A DNA stretch of 33,871 bases from a virus, in the IMG/VR virus record IMGVR_UViG_3300046733_001593, positions 1-33,871 of that record. One strand, 5' to 3'. A program made the translations under genes and the position numbers. Of this stretch, positions 1-9,080 are shown in pieces. Positions within the stretch are counted from its first letter, which is position 1, and each line of letters starts with the position of its first letter. The notes beneath the pieces were generated by a model. It did no database searches. It saw nothing but the letters and a program-made list of their open reading frames with translations, and was not told the DNA's origin.

Positions 1-2
1 TT

Positions 3-1103
3 GATTATAATGTAGAACGAAATTTTTGTCTTCGCTTCCCTGGACAATTTTCATCAGATCCTAAAGTATGTGTCATTCCTAGTGTTTATAAAAGTTCTAA
101 TAATGTTACTGATGAAAGTAAAGAAATTGAATGGAATATTCTTAAAGATTTAGAAAAAAACATTCCTTTTACTATAAAAGAAAATGATCAAATAGGAAGA
201 CTAATGAATATCATGGTTAATATAGATCAAACAGCTTCAGTATTAGATAAAAATATAGATAAAAATGGTAAAGTAAATCTTAATAAATTTTTAACTAGTT
301 TACTTAATGAAATAAATGATGCTTTAGGTAATGTTAATAAGCTAGAACCTACATTTAATACTGAGGAAAATACATTAACAATAATCGACGCTAATAATGT
401 CCCTGCAGCTGAAAGAACTTTCCCTGATAAAGAAAATAAAAAACGACAAAAAATGGGGGTATTTAATGTGTATGGTATTGGAAATGAAGCATCTCAAAAA
501 GGTAGCTTTGTTACTAATGTAGATTTCCAAGTCCAATTACCCCCTAATATGGCGGCTATGGCTACTATTTCTGCTCAAGCTAATGGTAATATTGTAGGAG
601 AAAATGCTACAGGATTATCAAAACTAAACACAGGTTTAGTTGATCGATTAATTACAGTTAAATTAGATGCTGATAGTATTGAAGGAGCTAAATCTGGTAA
701 AAATGATCCTACTGTAATATTTAATCAAACTTTAGAAACTGTAGAAAAAGAAGTTGAAATATTATATAATAAAAAAAAGTATGCTGAAGATAGTGTTAAA
801 TCTATGAGATCTAAAAATAGAGATATAGCAATGTATTTAACAGGTAATCCTTTATACCTAAAAAAGTCCCCAGCACCCTTCTTTATACCCTTTAATCTTA
901 AATTAGACATGCAAGGAATATCTGGGATAAGAAATTATGAAAGATTTTCTATTACTGAAGATGTATTACCATATAGCTATAGATCAGGTGATCAAGGAGG
1001 AGTAATTAACTTTTTAGTAAAAGGAATATCTCACAAAATAGATAATAATGAATGGACTACTAGTATTGATTCTCTTAGTGTAGGAGCAAAACCACAAGAA
1101 TAA
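3..1103 (+). CDS. Putative virion structural protein (5' end outside window)
   Basis: The reading frame is open from base 3 to the TAA at 1101-1103, so the gene starts upstream of the window. A methionine at 204 is internal, because about 67 sense codons precede it in frame. 366 residues are visible. I recognise no catalytic motif. The centre has a hydrophobic, Ala/Met-rich stretch with the words PPNMAAMATISAQANG. The C-terminus has beta-rich text (FSITEDVLPYSYR, then GISHKIDNNEWTTSIDSLSV) that resembles terminal beta domains of tail, baseplate or hub proteins of T4-like phages. The next gene starts on the stop codon (1-base overlap), so the two are probably translated together. Virion function is inferred from style and context, not from a named domain; a neck or connector protein is possible. 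Confidence 0.5.
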   Translation, partial: DYNVERNFCLRFPGQFSSDPKVCVIPSVYKSSNNVTDESKEIEWNILKDLEKNIPFTIKENDQIGRLMNIMVNIDQTASVLDKNIDKNGKVNLNKFLTSLLNEINDALGNVNKLEPTFNTEENTLTIIDANNVPAAERTFPDKENKKRQKMGVFNVYGIGNEASQKGSFVTNVDFQVQLPPNMAAMATISAQANGNIVGENATGLSKLNTGLVDRLITVKLDADSIEGAKSGKNDPTVIFNQTLETVEKEVEILYNKKKYAEDSVKSMRSKNRDIAMYLTGNPLYLKKSPAPFFIPFNLKLDMQGISGIRNYERFSITEDVLPYSYRSGDQGGVINFLVKGISHKIDNNEWTTSIDSLSVGAKPQE

Positions 1104-1879
1104 TGCCTTATTACCCTAAAAATAAAATCCAAACTAATTTATATTCTAATGGGGATAATCTTGTAAAATCATCCAATTTAGAATTATATACAGGTCCTTA
1201 TTATAAAATATCAAATGGAAAAATGTATGTAGGGGTAACTCCAAACTCTCAAAGATATCCTGAAGAATTAATACCTTTAATAGAAGATACAACTCCAAAT
1301 ACAACCAAAATTATAAATGAAATTACAATTAGTGATATTAACATAAATAATACTATAGTAAACAATTATATTGGGAATTTAGATGACTCCCCTAAAAACC
1401 AACAAATCCCAGTCCCCTTTTATCCAAATCCAAATGTAGAAGATTATAAACGAGGATATTTTACTAGGTATTTTGCTAAACAAATAAATAATTATTCTTT
1501 TATTGAAATAAACCAATTAGCTTATAAAAATTTAGACTCAAAAAATAGTGAATATCTTTGGCAATTATATTATGTAACTGAAATACCTTGGCAAATAAGA
1601 GGAAATGCTACTGATGTATATAAAACAAATGAAAGTGTAGTATTCATTCAAGAAAAAAATAATTTTAAAGGTTTATCTCAATTCCTAAGAAAAAATTACG
1701 TCAAATATTATATAGGTGAAGATTTTCATGTAATGCCTGATGGTAGAATAATGGAAGGAAAAACACATAAAGAATCTAAAAAACTAGATTCTGTAAAATT
1801 ATCTAAAAAACTATCTAAAACATTACCAACTTCAACCAATTCATCAACCTCAAATAATACAAATAGAGGAGGATATTAA
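1103..1879 (+). CDS. Hypothetical protein, possible virion component
   Basis: 258 residues. The start codon overlaps the stop of the preceding structural gene by one base. The N-terminus (MPYYPKNKIQTNLYSNG, then YTGPYYKISNGKMYVGVTPNS) is Tyr/Pro/Asn rich and reads like short structural proteins of T4-like marine phages. Residues about 135-225 form a hydrophobic/aromatic mixed region. The last 30 residues are low complexity (Ser/Thr/Asn/Lys) and probably disordered. There is no signal peptide, membrane segment or recognisable active site. Coupling to the upstream gene suggests assembly into the same structure. It is the last gene before a promoter and the switch to replication genes. Confidence 0.5.
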   Translation: MPYYPKNKIQTNLYSNGDNLVKSSNLELYTGPYYKISNGKMYVGVTPNSQRYPEELIPLIEDTTPNTTKIINEITISDININNTIVNNYIGNLDDSPKNQQIPVPFYPNPNVEDYKRGYFTRYFAKQINNYSFIEINQLAYKNLDSKNSEYLWQLYYVTEIPWQIRGNATDVYKTNESVVFIQEKNNFKGLSQFLRKNYVKYYIGEDFHVMPDGRIMEGKTHKESKKLDSVKLSKKLSKTLPTSTNSSTSNNTNRGGY

Positions 1880-1887
1880 AAACAAAG

Positions 1888-1916
1888 TTGGAAACCGTAA
1901 GTAAATTCATTATATT
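1888..1916 (+). promoter_or_regulatory. Promoter, TTGG-N19-TATATT
   Basis: TTGG at 1888-1891 and TATATT at 1911-1916 are separated by 19 bases, the arrangement found at ten places in the window. A GGTTATAA leader element follows at 1929-1936, directly before the ATG at 1937. It separates the structural genes from the replication genes. Confidence 0.6.
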
Positions 1917-1936
1917 GGATTCAAAATCGGTTATAA

Positions 1937-3205
1937 ATGTATTGGCTTGTAGAGACAGAAGAACAAATAAATTATTTAATTAGTAGGCAATTTAGAGATG
2001 CATTCATTGAAGTAATACCTTTAAGTGATAATGTTCATCCTGCTAATAATGATGTTTCTCTAGTTTATTTTAAACCGTTTGTTGAGCCAAAAGGTTTTAT
2101 GTTATGTATTACGCATAGCGAGTGTTTAGGTGTAAGTAAAACGTTAGTAAATGAATTATTAACACAAACTAAATCATTATGGACCCGAGATAAAAAATCA
2201 ACATTATTTTATTTTCAAATTCAAAGCTTGCTCGACGTATCCACAATTATTCCTCCGTATATACAAGATAAAACACAAGCTCATCATATATTATACCAAA
2301 GATATCCAAATAAAAAAGATATCAATACAATAATCCCTATAGTAAAACATTATGAGACTTGTCAATTGATATACAATAATGTAAAACATGGATTCGAGGA
2401 AGAAAGACCACCATATTTCGATTTTTATAATAAGTGGGCACCATTAGCTTTCCTTGGATTGGAAAAAAATGGAATTAAAATAAATAAAGATGAATTTGAA
2501 ACCCATTTTCACCCAGTTGACGACGAATTTGTATACACATCATATAACTACAATACACTAACGACTAGACCATCTAATAAATTTGGGGGAGTTAATTATG
2601 CCGCTCTTAATAAGGAAAATGGTTGTAGAAAAAGTTTTATACCTCGAAATGATGAATTTGTAGAATATGATATATCCGCTTATCACCCCACTTTAGCAGC
2701 TAAATTGGTAGATTATGATTTCGGTGAGGGAGACATCCATCAAGCGTTTGCCGAAATGTATGGTGTAGAATATAAGAAAGCAAAGGAATTAACCTTTAAG
2801 CAATTATACGGAGGAGTATTTGATAATTATAAAGACCTTCCATTCTTTAAGAAAACAAGTGTATATATTGAGGATAACTGGAAGAAATTCAATGAGGTGG
2901 GGTATATAGAAGTTCCAACCTCTGGGTATAGGTTTTATAAGTCAAAACTAGACAATATGAATCCTCAAAAGTTGTTTAATTATGTCCTCCAAAACTTGGA
3001 GACCGCAACTAACATTTGTATATTGATTGAGTTACATAAATTACTATGTGGTAAAAATACTAAATTAGTATTATATACTTACGATAGTTTTTTATTTGAT
3101 TTAGACAAAAGTGAACAATTAGAAATAGAAATAGAACAAATTTTTAAAAAATATCAAGTTAATATAAAAAACAGTTATGGAAGCACCTACGATTTTGCCC
3201 CCTAG
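1937..3205 (+). CDS. Short family A DNA polymerase-like protein
   Basis: 422 residues, whose C-terminal half carries the landmarks of a Pol I-type polymerase. These are TTRPSN at 209-214 (like the TGR-S motif), motif A DISAYHP with catalytic Asp245, fingers motif B with Lys283, Phe287 and Tyr291-Gly292 (KELTFKQLYGG), a later LQNLETATN resembling the Q-x-x-A-A-D motif, and motif C YDSF with Asp383. The Glu that follows the motif A Asp by five in Pol I, the steric gate for ribose, is His250 here, and motif C has Asp-Ser instead of Asp-Glu. The first 170 residues match no exonuclease motif I can name. The genome also encodes a full family B polymerase at 27908, so this is a second polymerase, perhaps for repair, priming or bypass. 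Family assignment is by motif reading; the role is unknown. Confidence 0.75.
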   Translation: MYWLVETEEQINYLISRQFRDAFIEVIPLSDNVHPANNDVSLVYFKPFVEPKGFMLCITHSECLGVSKTLVNELLTQTKSLWTRDKKSTLFYFQIQSLLDVSTIIPPYIQDKTQAHHILYQRYPNKKDINTIIPIVKHYETCQLIYNNVKHGFEEERPPYFDFYNKWAPLAFLGLEKNGIKINKDEFETHFHPVDDEFVYTSYNYNTLTTRPSNKFGGVNYAALNKENGCRKSFIPRNDEFVEYDISAYHPTLAAKLVDYDFGEGDIHQAFAEMYGVEYKKAKELTFKQLYGGVFDNYKDLPFFKKTSVYIEDNWKKFNEVGYIEVPTSGYRFYKSKLDNMNPQKLFNYVLQNLETATNICILIELHKLLCGKNTKLVLYTYDSFLFDLDKSEQLEIEIEQIFKKYQVNIKNSYGSTYDFAP

Positions 3206-3644
3206 TCAATATATGTATAAGGGATACGATTTTGAAAAATCCCTAAACACAATAGACGTGAATAATAAGTTATTTTGTACTTTTGTTGATGAAGAATTCA
3301 TTGACGAAAAGATATATTCTATATCTAACTCATACAGTATAATGTATAATAAAATGTTTGTCCTTTTTATTAAAAGTACAGGTGAATACGTTATAACATA
3401 TAATGTTGATCAAGGAAATGTTGATACTATTCCTGACAATACTATTCTAGTACATAGAAAAAAAGATACAAATACACTATATACAATCAATGCATTAAAT
3501 ACCCTAATCAAATCCCTCAACGGTGGAATAGTAGATACCAGATTTAGAGTTGATTGGAAGCATTATCGTAATTGTATTCTTCTTACCCAACAAAATGACA
3601 TTAGACAATTAAATACAAAAGTTCACAAAATTGTTGAACTGTAG
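3177..3644 (+). CDS. Hypothetical protein
   Basis: 155 residues, overlapping the end of the polymerase-like gene by 29 bases if the first ATG (3177) is used. An ATG at 3213 would remove the overlap and keep most of the protein (MYKGYDFEKS), so the start is uncertain. The sequence is beta-rich and mixed (VLFIKSTGEYVITYNV), with a basic C-terminal part containing DTRFRVDWKHYRNC. There is no signal peptide, membrane segment or recognisable catalytic motif. Tight coupling to the polymerase-like gene suggests a partner or accessory factor, which is inference only. Confidence 0.6.
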   Translation: MEAPTILPPSQYMYKGYDFEKSLNTIDVNNKLFCTFVDEEFIDEKIYSISNSYSIMYNKMFVLFIKSTGEYVITYNVDQGNVDTIPDNTILVHRKKDTNTLYTINALNTLIKSLNGGIVDTRFRVDWKHYRNCILLTQQNDIRQLNTKVHKIVEL

Positions 3645-3645
3645 T

Positions 3646-3674
3646 TTGGTTGCCCTAAATTAGTTTCGTATATT
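3646..3674 (+). promoter_or_regulatory. Promoter, TTGG-N19-TATATT
   Basis: TTGG at 3646-3649 and TATATT at 3669-3674, 19 bases apart, with TTCG directly before the TATATT. An AGTTATA leader element lies at 3694-3700, before the SSB ATG at 3705. It would give the abundant single-strand binding protein its own transcript start. Confidence 0.7.
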
Positions 3675-3704
3675 TAGTTTCATTAATAAAAATAGTTATA
3701 AAAC

Positions 3705-4520
3705 ATGGATTTAAAAGAAATCAAAAGCCGTTTGAATTCACTTCAAACAAAATCATCTCCAACAGGAGGCAAAAGAAATATCTTTTGGCGTCCTGAAGTT
3801 GGAAAACAAGTAGTACGTGTTGTACCTAATAAGTTCAACAAATCAAACCCATTTACTGAAGCATTTTTCTATTATGGTATTGGTCAACGAGTAATGATCT
3901 CACCAACTAATTTTGGCGAATCAGATCCGATTGCAGAATTTGCAAAACAACTGCGTCAAACTAGTGATCGAGATAACTGGCGTCTAGCTAAGAAACTTGA
4001 TGCTAAAATGCGTATCTTTGCACCTGTAATTGTTCGTGGGCAAGAAGATGAAGGTGTTAAATTATGGCAGTTTGGTAAAGAAATGTATATGGATTTCTTG
4101 AACCTAGCCGATAATGAAGATGTAGGTGATTTTACAGATGTAGCTACAGGTCGCGACATTACTATTAGTACAGTAGGTCCAGAGACAACAGGTACAGCTT
4201 ATAATAAATCATCTATTATGCCTAAAGTTACTCAAACACCATTGAGTGCAGATGCAGATCAAGTTCAAAAATGGTTAGATGATCAACCAAACCCTCTAGA
4301 GGTATTTAAGCGTTATTCATTTGATGAAATGAAAAAATCACTTCAAGAATGGTTAGCTCCTGAAGATGAAGCTCAAGAAGGTGATATCATTGATGATGAA
4401 AAGGAACCAGTAGCAGTTACTCCTTCTCCTCAACAAAATTACTCAGTTAAGACACCAACAAAACAGTCAAAAACTGAGAAATTTGATTCAATGTTTGAAG
4501 ATGACGATTTACCATTTTAA
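3705..4520 (+). CDS. 32: Single-stranded DNA-binding protein, T4 gp32-like
   Basis: 271 residues. The order matches gp32: a short basic N-terminus (about 1-25) for cooperative contacts, an OB-fold core with the entry motif IFWRPEVGKQVVRVVP (about 26-41), and an acidic tail ending FEDDDLPF, the typical SSB protein-contact tip. It coats single-stranded DNA at the fork and recruits replication and recombination partners. T4 gp32 holds a zinc in its core through three Cys and one His; here I see no cysteine in the whole protein, so a zinc site of that type is absent. UvsX follows 17 bases after the stop. Identification rests on tail, core motif and position beside uvsX. Confidence 0.85.
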   Translation: MDLKEIKSRLNSLQTKSSPTGGKRNIFWRPEVGKQVVRVVPNKFNKSNPFTEAFFYYGIGQRVMISPTNFGESDPIAEFAKQLRQTSDRDNWRLAKKLDAKMRIFAPVIVRGQEDEGVKLWQFGKEMYMDFLNLADNEDVGDFTDVATGRDITISTVGPETTGTAYNKSSIMPKVTQTPLSADADQVQKWLDDQPNPLEVFKRYSFDEMKKSLQEWLAPEDEAQEGDIIDDEKEPVAVTPSPQQNYSVKTPTKQSKTEKFDSMFEDDDLPF

Positions 4521-4537
4521 TTAAAAATTAACTTATT

Positions 4538-5620
4538 ATGCCAAGAAAGAAAAAGAGTGAATCTTTGACGGCTGCCGTCTCCAAAGAATTAAAAGCAAAC
4601 TTTGACTTAAATAAATTCAAGGAGAAAAAAATGCTTAACAATAGTGTTAAGTTTAAGCCGCAACAATGGATTCCCCTTTCTAAAGCATTTCAAGAAGTTA
4701 CAAGTGTGCCTGGTATTCCTACTGGGCATATTTGTCTACTTCGTGGACATTCAGATACTGGAAAAACTACAGCATTGATTGAAGCAGCAGTTTCAGCACA
4801 AAAAGTAGGTATACTTCCAGTATTTATTGTTACTGAGATGAAGTGGAATTGGGAACATGCTAAACAAATGGGTTTAGAATTTGATGAAGTAGTAGATGAA
4901 GAAACTGGAGAAATTATTAATTACGAAGGTAACTTTATTTATGTAGATAGAGAAAATCTAAATACAATTGAGGATGTAGCTGGATTTGTTTTAGATTTAA
5001 TGGATGAGCAGAAAAAAGGTAATTTACCTTATGACTTATGTTTCTTTTGGGATTCAATTGGTTCTATCCCTTGTGAAATGTCTATTAAATCAAACAAAAA
5101 TAATAATGAGTGGAATGCAGGAGCAATGTCCACCCAATTCAGTAATAATGTAAACCAAAAAGTAGTAATGTCTCGTAAAGAGTCATCACCATATACTAAT
5201 ACTTTAGTTTGCGTTAATAAAGTATGGGCAGCTAAAGCAGAAATGCCTATGGGTAAACCTAAAATGATGAATAAAGGTGGGTTTGCTATGTGGTATGACG
5301 CTACATTCGTAGTTACATTTGGTAATATAGCAAATGCTGGTACTAATAAAATTAAAGCTGTTAAAGACGGTAAACAAGTCGAATTTGCTAAACGTACTAA
5401 TCTCCAGATTGATAAAAATCATATTAATGGTATTACTACTAGAGGTAAAATTATTATGACACCTCATGGTTTTATTGAAGATAATGATAAAGCCCTTAAA
5501 GATTACAAATCTGATCAAGTAGAAGAGTGGAGTAGAATATTAGGAGGAACTGATTTTGATATTTTTGAAGAAGAATCATCAGAAGCGCCTACCAATATAT
5601 TTGCACAAGAACCTGAATAA
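4538..5620 (+). CDS. uvsX: UvsX recombinase (RecA-like)
   Basis: 360 residues. The RecA ATPase core shows Walker A GHSDTGKT at 70-77, followed by TALIEAAVSAQ, and Walker B in CFFWDSIGSIP with Asp172. A later segment (KGGFAMWYDATFVVTFG) is typical of the UvsX/RecA core where DNA-binding loops lie. A basic N-terminus precedes the core, as in T4 UvsX, and the C-terminus is acidic. It forms filaments on single-stranded DNA and drives strand invasion for recombination-dependent replication and repair, working with the gp32-like SSB just upstream. No uvsY is recognisable in the window. Confidence 0.88.
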   Translation: MPRKKKSESLTAAVSKELKANFDLNKFKEKKMLNNSVKFKPQQWIPLSKAFQEVTSVPGIPTGHICLLRGHSDTGKTTALIEAAVSAQKVGILPVFIVTEMKWNWEHAKQMGLEFDEVVDEETGEIINYEGNFIYVDRENLNTIEDVAGFVLDLMDEQKKGNLPYDLCFFWDSIGSIPCEMSIKSNKNNNEWNAGAMSTQFSNNVNQKVVMSRKESSPYTNTLVCVNKVWAAKAEMPMGKPKMMNKGGFAMWYDATFVVTFGNIANAGTNKIKAVKDGKQVEFAKRTNLQIDKNHINGITTRGKIIMTPHGFIEDNDKALKDYKSDQVEEWSRILGGTDFDIFEEESSEAPTNIFAQEPE

Positions 5621-5625
5621 ATGTA

Positions 5626-5656
5626 TATAGGGGGTTGGTTTAGCCATCTCCCTATA
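5626..5656 (+). terminator. Intergenic hairpin, probable terminator
   Basis: Arms 5626-5638 and 5644-5656 pair over 13 positions (TATAGGG with CCCTATA at the base, one G-T wobble, one T-T mismatch) around a 5-base loop. It sits just after the uvsX stop. TTGG at 5635-5638 and TATATT at 5653-5658 are present, but only 14 bases apart, so promoter activity here is less certain than at the other sites. The T-run is weak. Confidence 0.5.
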
Positions 5657-5681
5657 TTACATTCCCATCAAATAAAAAGTT

Positions 5682-6725
5682 ATGAAACAAAAAGATTACC
5701 TTAAACTCCTCAATAATATAAATGAGGAGAATGATACTGTTTCCTCAAATGAGCATGATCGTGTTCTATTAATAGATGGATTAAATCTATTTTTTAGAAA
5801 TTTTGCTATGATGAATATAGTAAATCAAGATGGGGTCCATATTGGGGGTCTAGGTGGATTTATACGTTCATTAGGATCATTGATTAATCAAATCCAACCA
5901 ACATCAGTTTATGTAGTATTTGATGGGGTAGGTTCCGCTAATAATAGAAAAAATGTAAATCCTGATTATAAAAAGGATAGACATACTTCTCGTATTACTA
6001 ATTGGGAAATATTTGATGATTTAGATGATGAACATAATTCTAAAATAGACCAAATTGTTCGTCTAGTTCATTATTTAAAATGTCTTCCTGTTAGAACAGT
6101 ATCAATAGATAAAGCAGAAGCAGATGATATTATTGCTCATTATGCTCAATACCTCCCTCAAGAATATAATTCAAAATGTATTATAGTATCTAGTGATAAA
6201 GATTTTTTACAATTAGTAAATGATAATGTTACTGTTTATAGACCAATGGAAAAGGTATTTTATCAACAAGACACTCTTGAAAATAAATTTGGTGTATTAT
6301 CAGAAAATTTCATTTTATATAAAACATTATTAGGTGATGCTTCGGATAAAATCAAAGGTATTAAAGGATTAGGTGAAAAAGGATTATTTAAAAAATTCCC
6401 TGAGTTAAATGAACGCCCATTAACTATGGATGATATCTATGATATTTCAGAAGAAAAATTAAAAGATCATGTAGTTTATGCTCGTATTATAAATGAATTT
6501 GACCGTTTAGAAAATAATTATAAATTAATGGACCTAGCAAATCCATTACTTGATGAACAAGATAAATCAGATCTTGAAGACTATACGAAGCTTTCAGCTC
6601 CAACTTTGAATCCCGAATCTTTTTTACGAATTTATAATGAAGACGGAATTGGCAAAATGATACGCAATGTAGATTTTTGGTTAAAAGACATTTTTAAAAT
6701 ATTAAATAGTTTTACAGAAAAATAA
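5682..6725 (+). CDS. rnh: 5'-3' exonuclease / RNase H of the FEN family
   Basis: 347 residues, slightly longer than T4 RNase H (about 305). The first metal-site Asp lies in LLIDGLNLFFRNF (Asp32). The acidic cluster follows in IDKAEADDIIAHYA and VSSDKDFLQLV, and a helix-hairpin-helix region reads GDASDKIKGIKGLGEKG, as expected for the FEN/5'-nuclease superfamily. Its role would be removing RNA primers and flaps from lagging-strand fragments. The start is set by the leader AGTTATG at 5678-5684. The helicase gene follows 3 bases after the stop. T4 RNase H is the closest named relative I can offer; the exact specificity (RNA versus flap) cannot be seen. Confidence 0.85.
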   Translation: MKQKDYLKLLNNINEENDTVSSNEHDRVLLIDGLNLFFRNFAMMNIVNQDGVHIGGLGGFIRSLGSLINQIQPTSVYVVFDGVGSANNRKNVNPDYKKDRHTSRITNWEIFDDLDDEHNSKIDQIVRLVHYLKCLPVRTVSIDKAEADDIIAHYAQYLPQEYNSKCIIVSSDKDFLQLVNDNVTVYRPMEKVFYQQDTLENKFGVLSENFILYKTLLGDASDKIKGIKGLGEKGLFKKFPELNERPLTMDDIYDISEEKLKDHVVYARIINEFDRLENNYKLMDLANPLLDEQDKSDLEDYTKLSAPTLNPESFLRIYNEDGIGKMIRNVDFWLKDIFKILNSFTEK

Positions 6726-6728
6726 GTT

Positions 6729-8108
6729 ATGACATTAGTTAATCTTTCACAATACGGTACTGCTTTTCAAATTAAAGTATTATCATCATTATTAACCCAT
6801 AAGGAATTCCTTGTAAATATCTATGATATTATAAGTGAAGATTATTGGGATAATCAAGCTCATAAATGGATCATTAAGGAGATAATGAAGAGTTATGATA
6901 AATATCATACTGTTCCTTCAATGGATGTTTTAAAAGTAGAACTTAAAAAAATCGATAATGAAGTACTTCAGGTATCTATTAAAGAACAACTTAGAGCAGC
7001 ATATGAAGCTTCTGAAGAAGATTTAGCTTATGTACAAGAAGAATTTTCAAATTTTTGTAAAAACCAACAATTAAAAAAAGCGTTGTTAACGAGTGTAGAT
7101 TTTCTTAACGCGGGAGATTATGACTCTATTAGACAAATGATTGACAACGCGTTAAAAGCGGGTAACGACAAAAATGTTGGTCATGAATATAGTAAAGATA
7201 TTGAATCAAGATATAGAGAAGATGATAGAGTTCCTATCCCCTCTCCTTGGGCTAAAATTAATGATTTACTTCAAGGTGGTCTTGGAGGAGGAGATTTTGG
7301 TCTCATATTTGGTAACCCAGGAGGTGGTAAATCTTGGTCATTAGTAGCTTTAGGTGGATATGCTGTAAAATTAGGTTACAATGTATTACATTATACTTTA
7401 GAATTAGGAGAAAATTATGTTGGTAAAAGATATGATGCTTTCTTTACTAATATTCCTGTAAATACTATCCATAAACATCAAGTTAAAGTAAGTGAAGCTA
7501 TTGAAACATTAGAAGGACAATTAATTATTAAAGAATTCCCACCAGGTCAAGCAACAATCCATACAGTAAAATCTCATATTCAAAAAGTAACTGATCAAGG
7601 AATGAAACCTGATTTAATTATTATTGATTATGTTGATCTCTTAGGAACAAAAAAGAAAACATCTGATCGTAAAGGAGAGATTGATGATATTTATATCAGC
7701 ACTAAAGGACTTGCCCGCGAACTAAATATACCAATTTGGTCCGTTTCTCAAGTAAATAGAGCTGGAGCTAAAGATAATATCGTAGAAGGAGATAAAGCAG
7801 CAGGATCATATGATAAAATTATGATTACTGATGTATGTATTTCCCTTTCTAGACAACGTAAAGATAAAGTTGATGGCACTGGTCGTTTTCATATCATGAA
7901 AAATAGATATGGAATGGATGGAATGACCTATAGTGTAAAGGCAGATACTTCAACAGGGCACTTCGAAGTTTCAGACCATATAGAAATGGATGAGGAGGGA
8001 TCAATGACCGAAACTCGCACAGTTACAGATTATGACAGTGATGTCAAAAAAGATCTATTTAAGAAGTTTAATGAATTAAAACCATTTGAATTAAAAACAC
8101 ATGAGTAA
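6729..8108 (+). CDS. 41: Replicative DNA helicase, DnaB/gp41 family
   Basis: 459 residues. The N-terminal alpha-helical domain (about 1-150) resembles the DnaB/gp41 collar. The RecA-type C-terminal domain has Walker A GNPGGGKS at 195-202 and Walker B LIIIDYVDLLG, beginning near residue 296. Further downstream is a Gln-containing sensor stretch, IPIWSVSQVNRAG. It would unwind DNA 5' to 3' ahead of the polymerase as a hexamer. The stop overlaps the nrdB start by 8 bases. Bases about 7075-7170 in the linker region use codons unlike the rest (GCG, AAC, GAC, ACG). No separate primase gene was recognised in the window. Confidence 0.88.
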   Translation: MTLVNLSQYGTAFQIKVLSSLLTHKEFLVNIYDIISEDYWDNQAHKWIIKEIMKSYDKYHTVPSMDVLKVELKKIDNEVLQVSIKEQLRAAYEASEEDLAYVQEEFSNFCKNQQLKKALLTSVDFLNAGDYDSIRQMIDNALKAGNDKNVGHEYSKDIESRYREDDRVPIPSPWAKINDLLQGGLGGGDFGLIFGNPGGGKSWSLVALGGYAVKLGYNVLHYTLELGENYVGKRYDAFFTNIPVNTIHKHQVKVSEAIETLEGQLIIKEFPPGQATIHTVKSHIQKVTDQGMKPDLIIIDYVDLLGTKKKTSDRKGEIDDIYISTKGLARELNIPIWSVSQVNRAGAKDNIVEGDKAAGSYDKIMITDVCISLSRQRKDKVDGTGRFHIMKNRYGMDGMTYSVKADTSTGHFEVSDHIEMDEEGSMTETRTVTDYDSDVKKDLFKKFNELKPFELKTHE

Positions 8109-9078
8109 TTTACTACAAGAAAGAGTTGTATATAAACCATTCGAATATCAAGAAGCAGCCGATTATTGGCTAAAACAACAACAAGCCCATTGGTTACATA
8201 CAGAAGTTCCAATGATGTCTGATTTAAACGATTGGAATTCTAATTTAACAGAAACAGAAAAAAATATTATAGGGTCAATTCTTAAAGGATTTGCTCAAAC
8301 AGAAACAGTTGTAAACGATTACTGGTCAGGACTAGTAACTAAATGGTTCCGAAAACCAGAAGTTATAATGATGGCTACAACCTTTGGTGCATTTGAAACT
8401 ATCCACGCTGAAGCTTATTCACTATTAAATGAAACACTTGGACTTGAAAATTTCGCTGAATTTATGGAAGATGAGGCTACGATGGCTAAAATTGAAAATC
8501 TTACTACTATTAGGGATAGTTTTAATGGTGAAAAAGATATTCATGAAATCGCTAAATCACTCGCTATATTCTCAGCATTTACCGAGGGAGTTAATTTATT
8601 CTCTTCCTTCGCCGTTCTCTTATCTTTTAAAATGCGAAATAAGCTTAAGGGAGTGGGTCAAATTGTTGAATGGAGTATTAGAGACGAATCACTTCATTCC
8701 GAAGCAGGATGCTGGTTATTTAGAACACTTATCAAAGAGAATCCTGAACTCAAAACTCCAGAACTTGAAGCAGCAATAAATGAAGCCGCTTTATTATCTT
8801 TACAACTTGAATTAGATTTTATTCGTAAATGTTATGAGTTAGGTGATTTAGAAGGTTGTTCACAATATGATTTAGAAAATTTTATTAAAAATAGAATTAA
8901 TACTAAATTAGGTGATCTTGGATACCCAGGAATTATTTCAGATATTGATGTAACAGCAGTTGAAAGAATGAAATGGTTTGATGCCCTATCAGCTGGAAAA
9001 CAACATACTGATTTCTTTGCAAATAGAGTTACAAATTATAGTAAAGGGAATATGAATTGGGATGAAAGTATATTTTAA
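8101..9078 (+). CDS. nrdB: Class I ribonucleotide reductase, small (beta) subunit
   Basis: 325 residues. The diiron ligands can be followed: Glu69 (QTETVVNDY), Glu99 and His102 (FETIHAEAY), Glu162 (FTEGVNLF), and Glu196 and His199 (RDESLHSEAG). Tyr106 lies four residues after His102, where the radical tyrosine of E. coli NrdB lies. The C-terminal tail NWDESIF would dock into the alpha subunit. The protein makes the radical used to reduce ribonucleotides for phage DNA synthesis. It starts inside the end of the helicase gene and ends 2 bases before nrdA, which reverses the usual A-B gene order. Bases about 8560-8720, which encode the second ligand helix pair, are richer in GC and use different codons from the rest. 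Confidence 0.93.
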   Translation: MSNLLQERVVYKPFEYQEAADYWLKQQQAHWLHTEVPMMSDLNDWNSNLTETEKNIIGSILKGFAQTETVVNDYWSGLVTKWFRKPEVIMMATTFGAFETIHAEAYSLLNETLGLENFAEFMEDEATMAKIENLTTIRDSFNGEKDIHEIAKSLAIFSAFTEGVNLFSSFAVLLSFKMRNKLKGVGQIVEWSIRDESLHSEAGCWLFRTLIKENPELKTPELEAAINEAALLSLQLELDFIRKCYELGDLEGCSQYDLENFIKNRINTKLGDLGYPGIISDIDVTAVERMKWFDALSAGKQHTDFFANRVTNYSKGNMNWDESIF

Positions 9079-9080
9079 TT

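Noticed and set aside
725-910. Reverse-strand open frames here and at many other places (for example 5204-5518, 14978-15298, 29977-30288)
   Set aside because: Each lies opposite a well-supported + strand gene, has low-complexity or hydrophobic composition typical of antisense reading, and shows no start context.
8429-8779. Alternative + strand frames inside nrdB, nrdA, queE and the MazG-like gene
   Set aside because: They overlap genes with intact catalytic motifs in another frame and give Leu/Ile/Ser-rich nonsense-like proteins.
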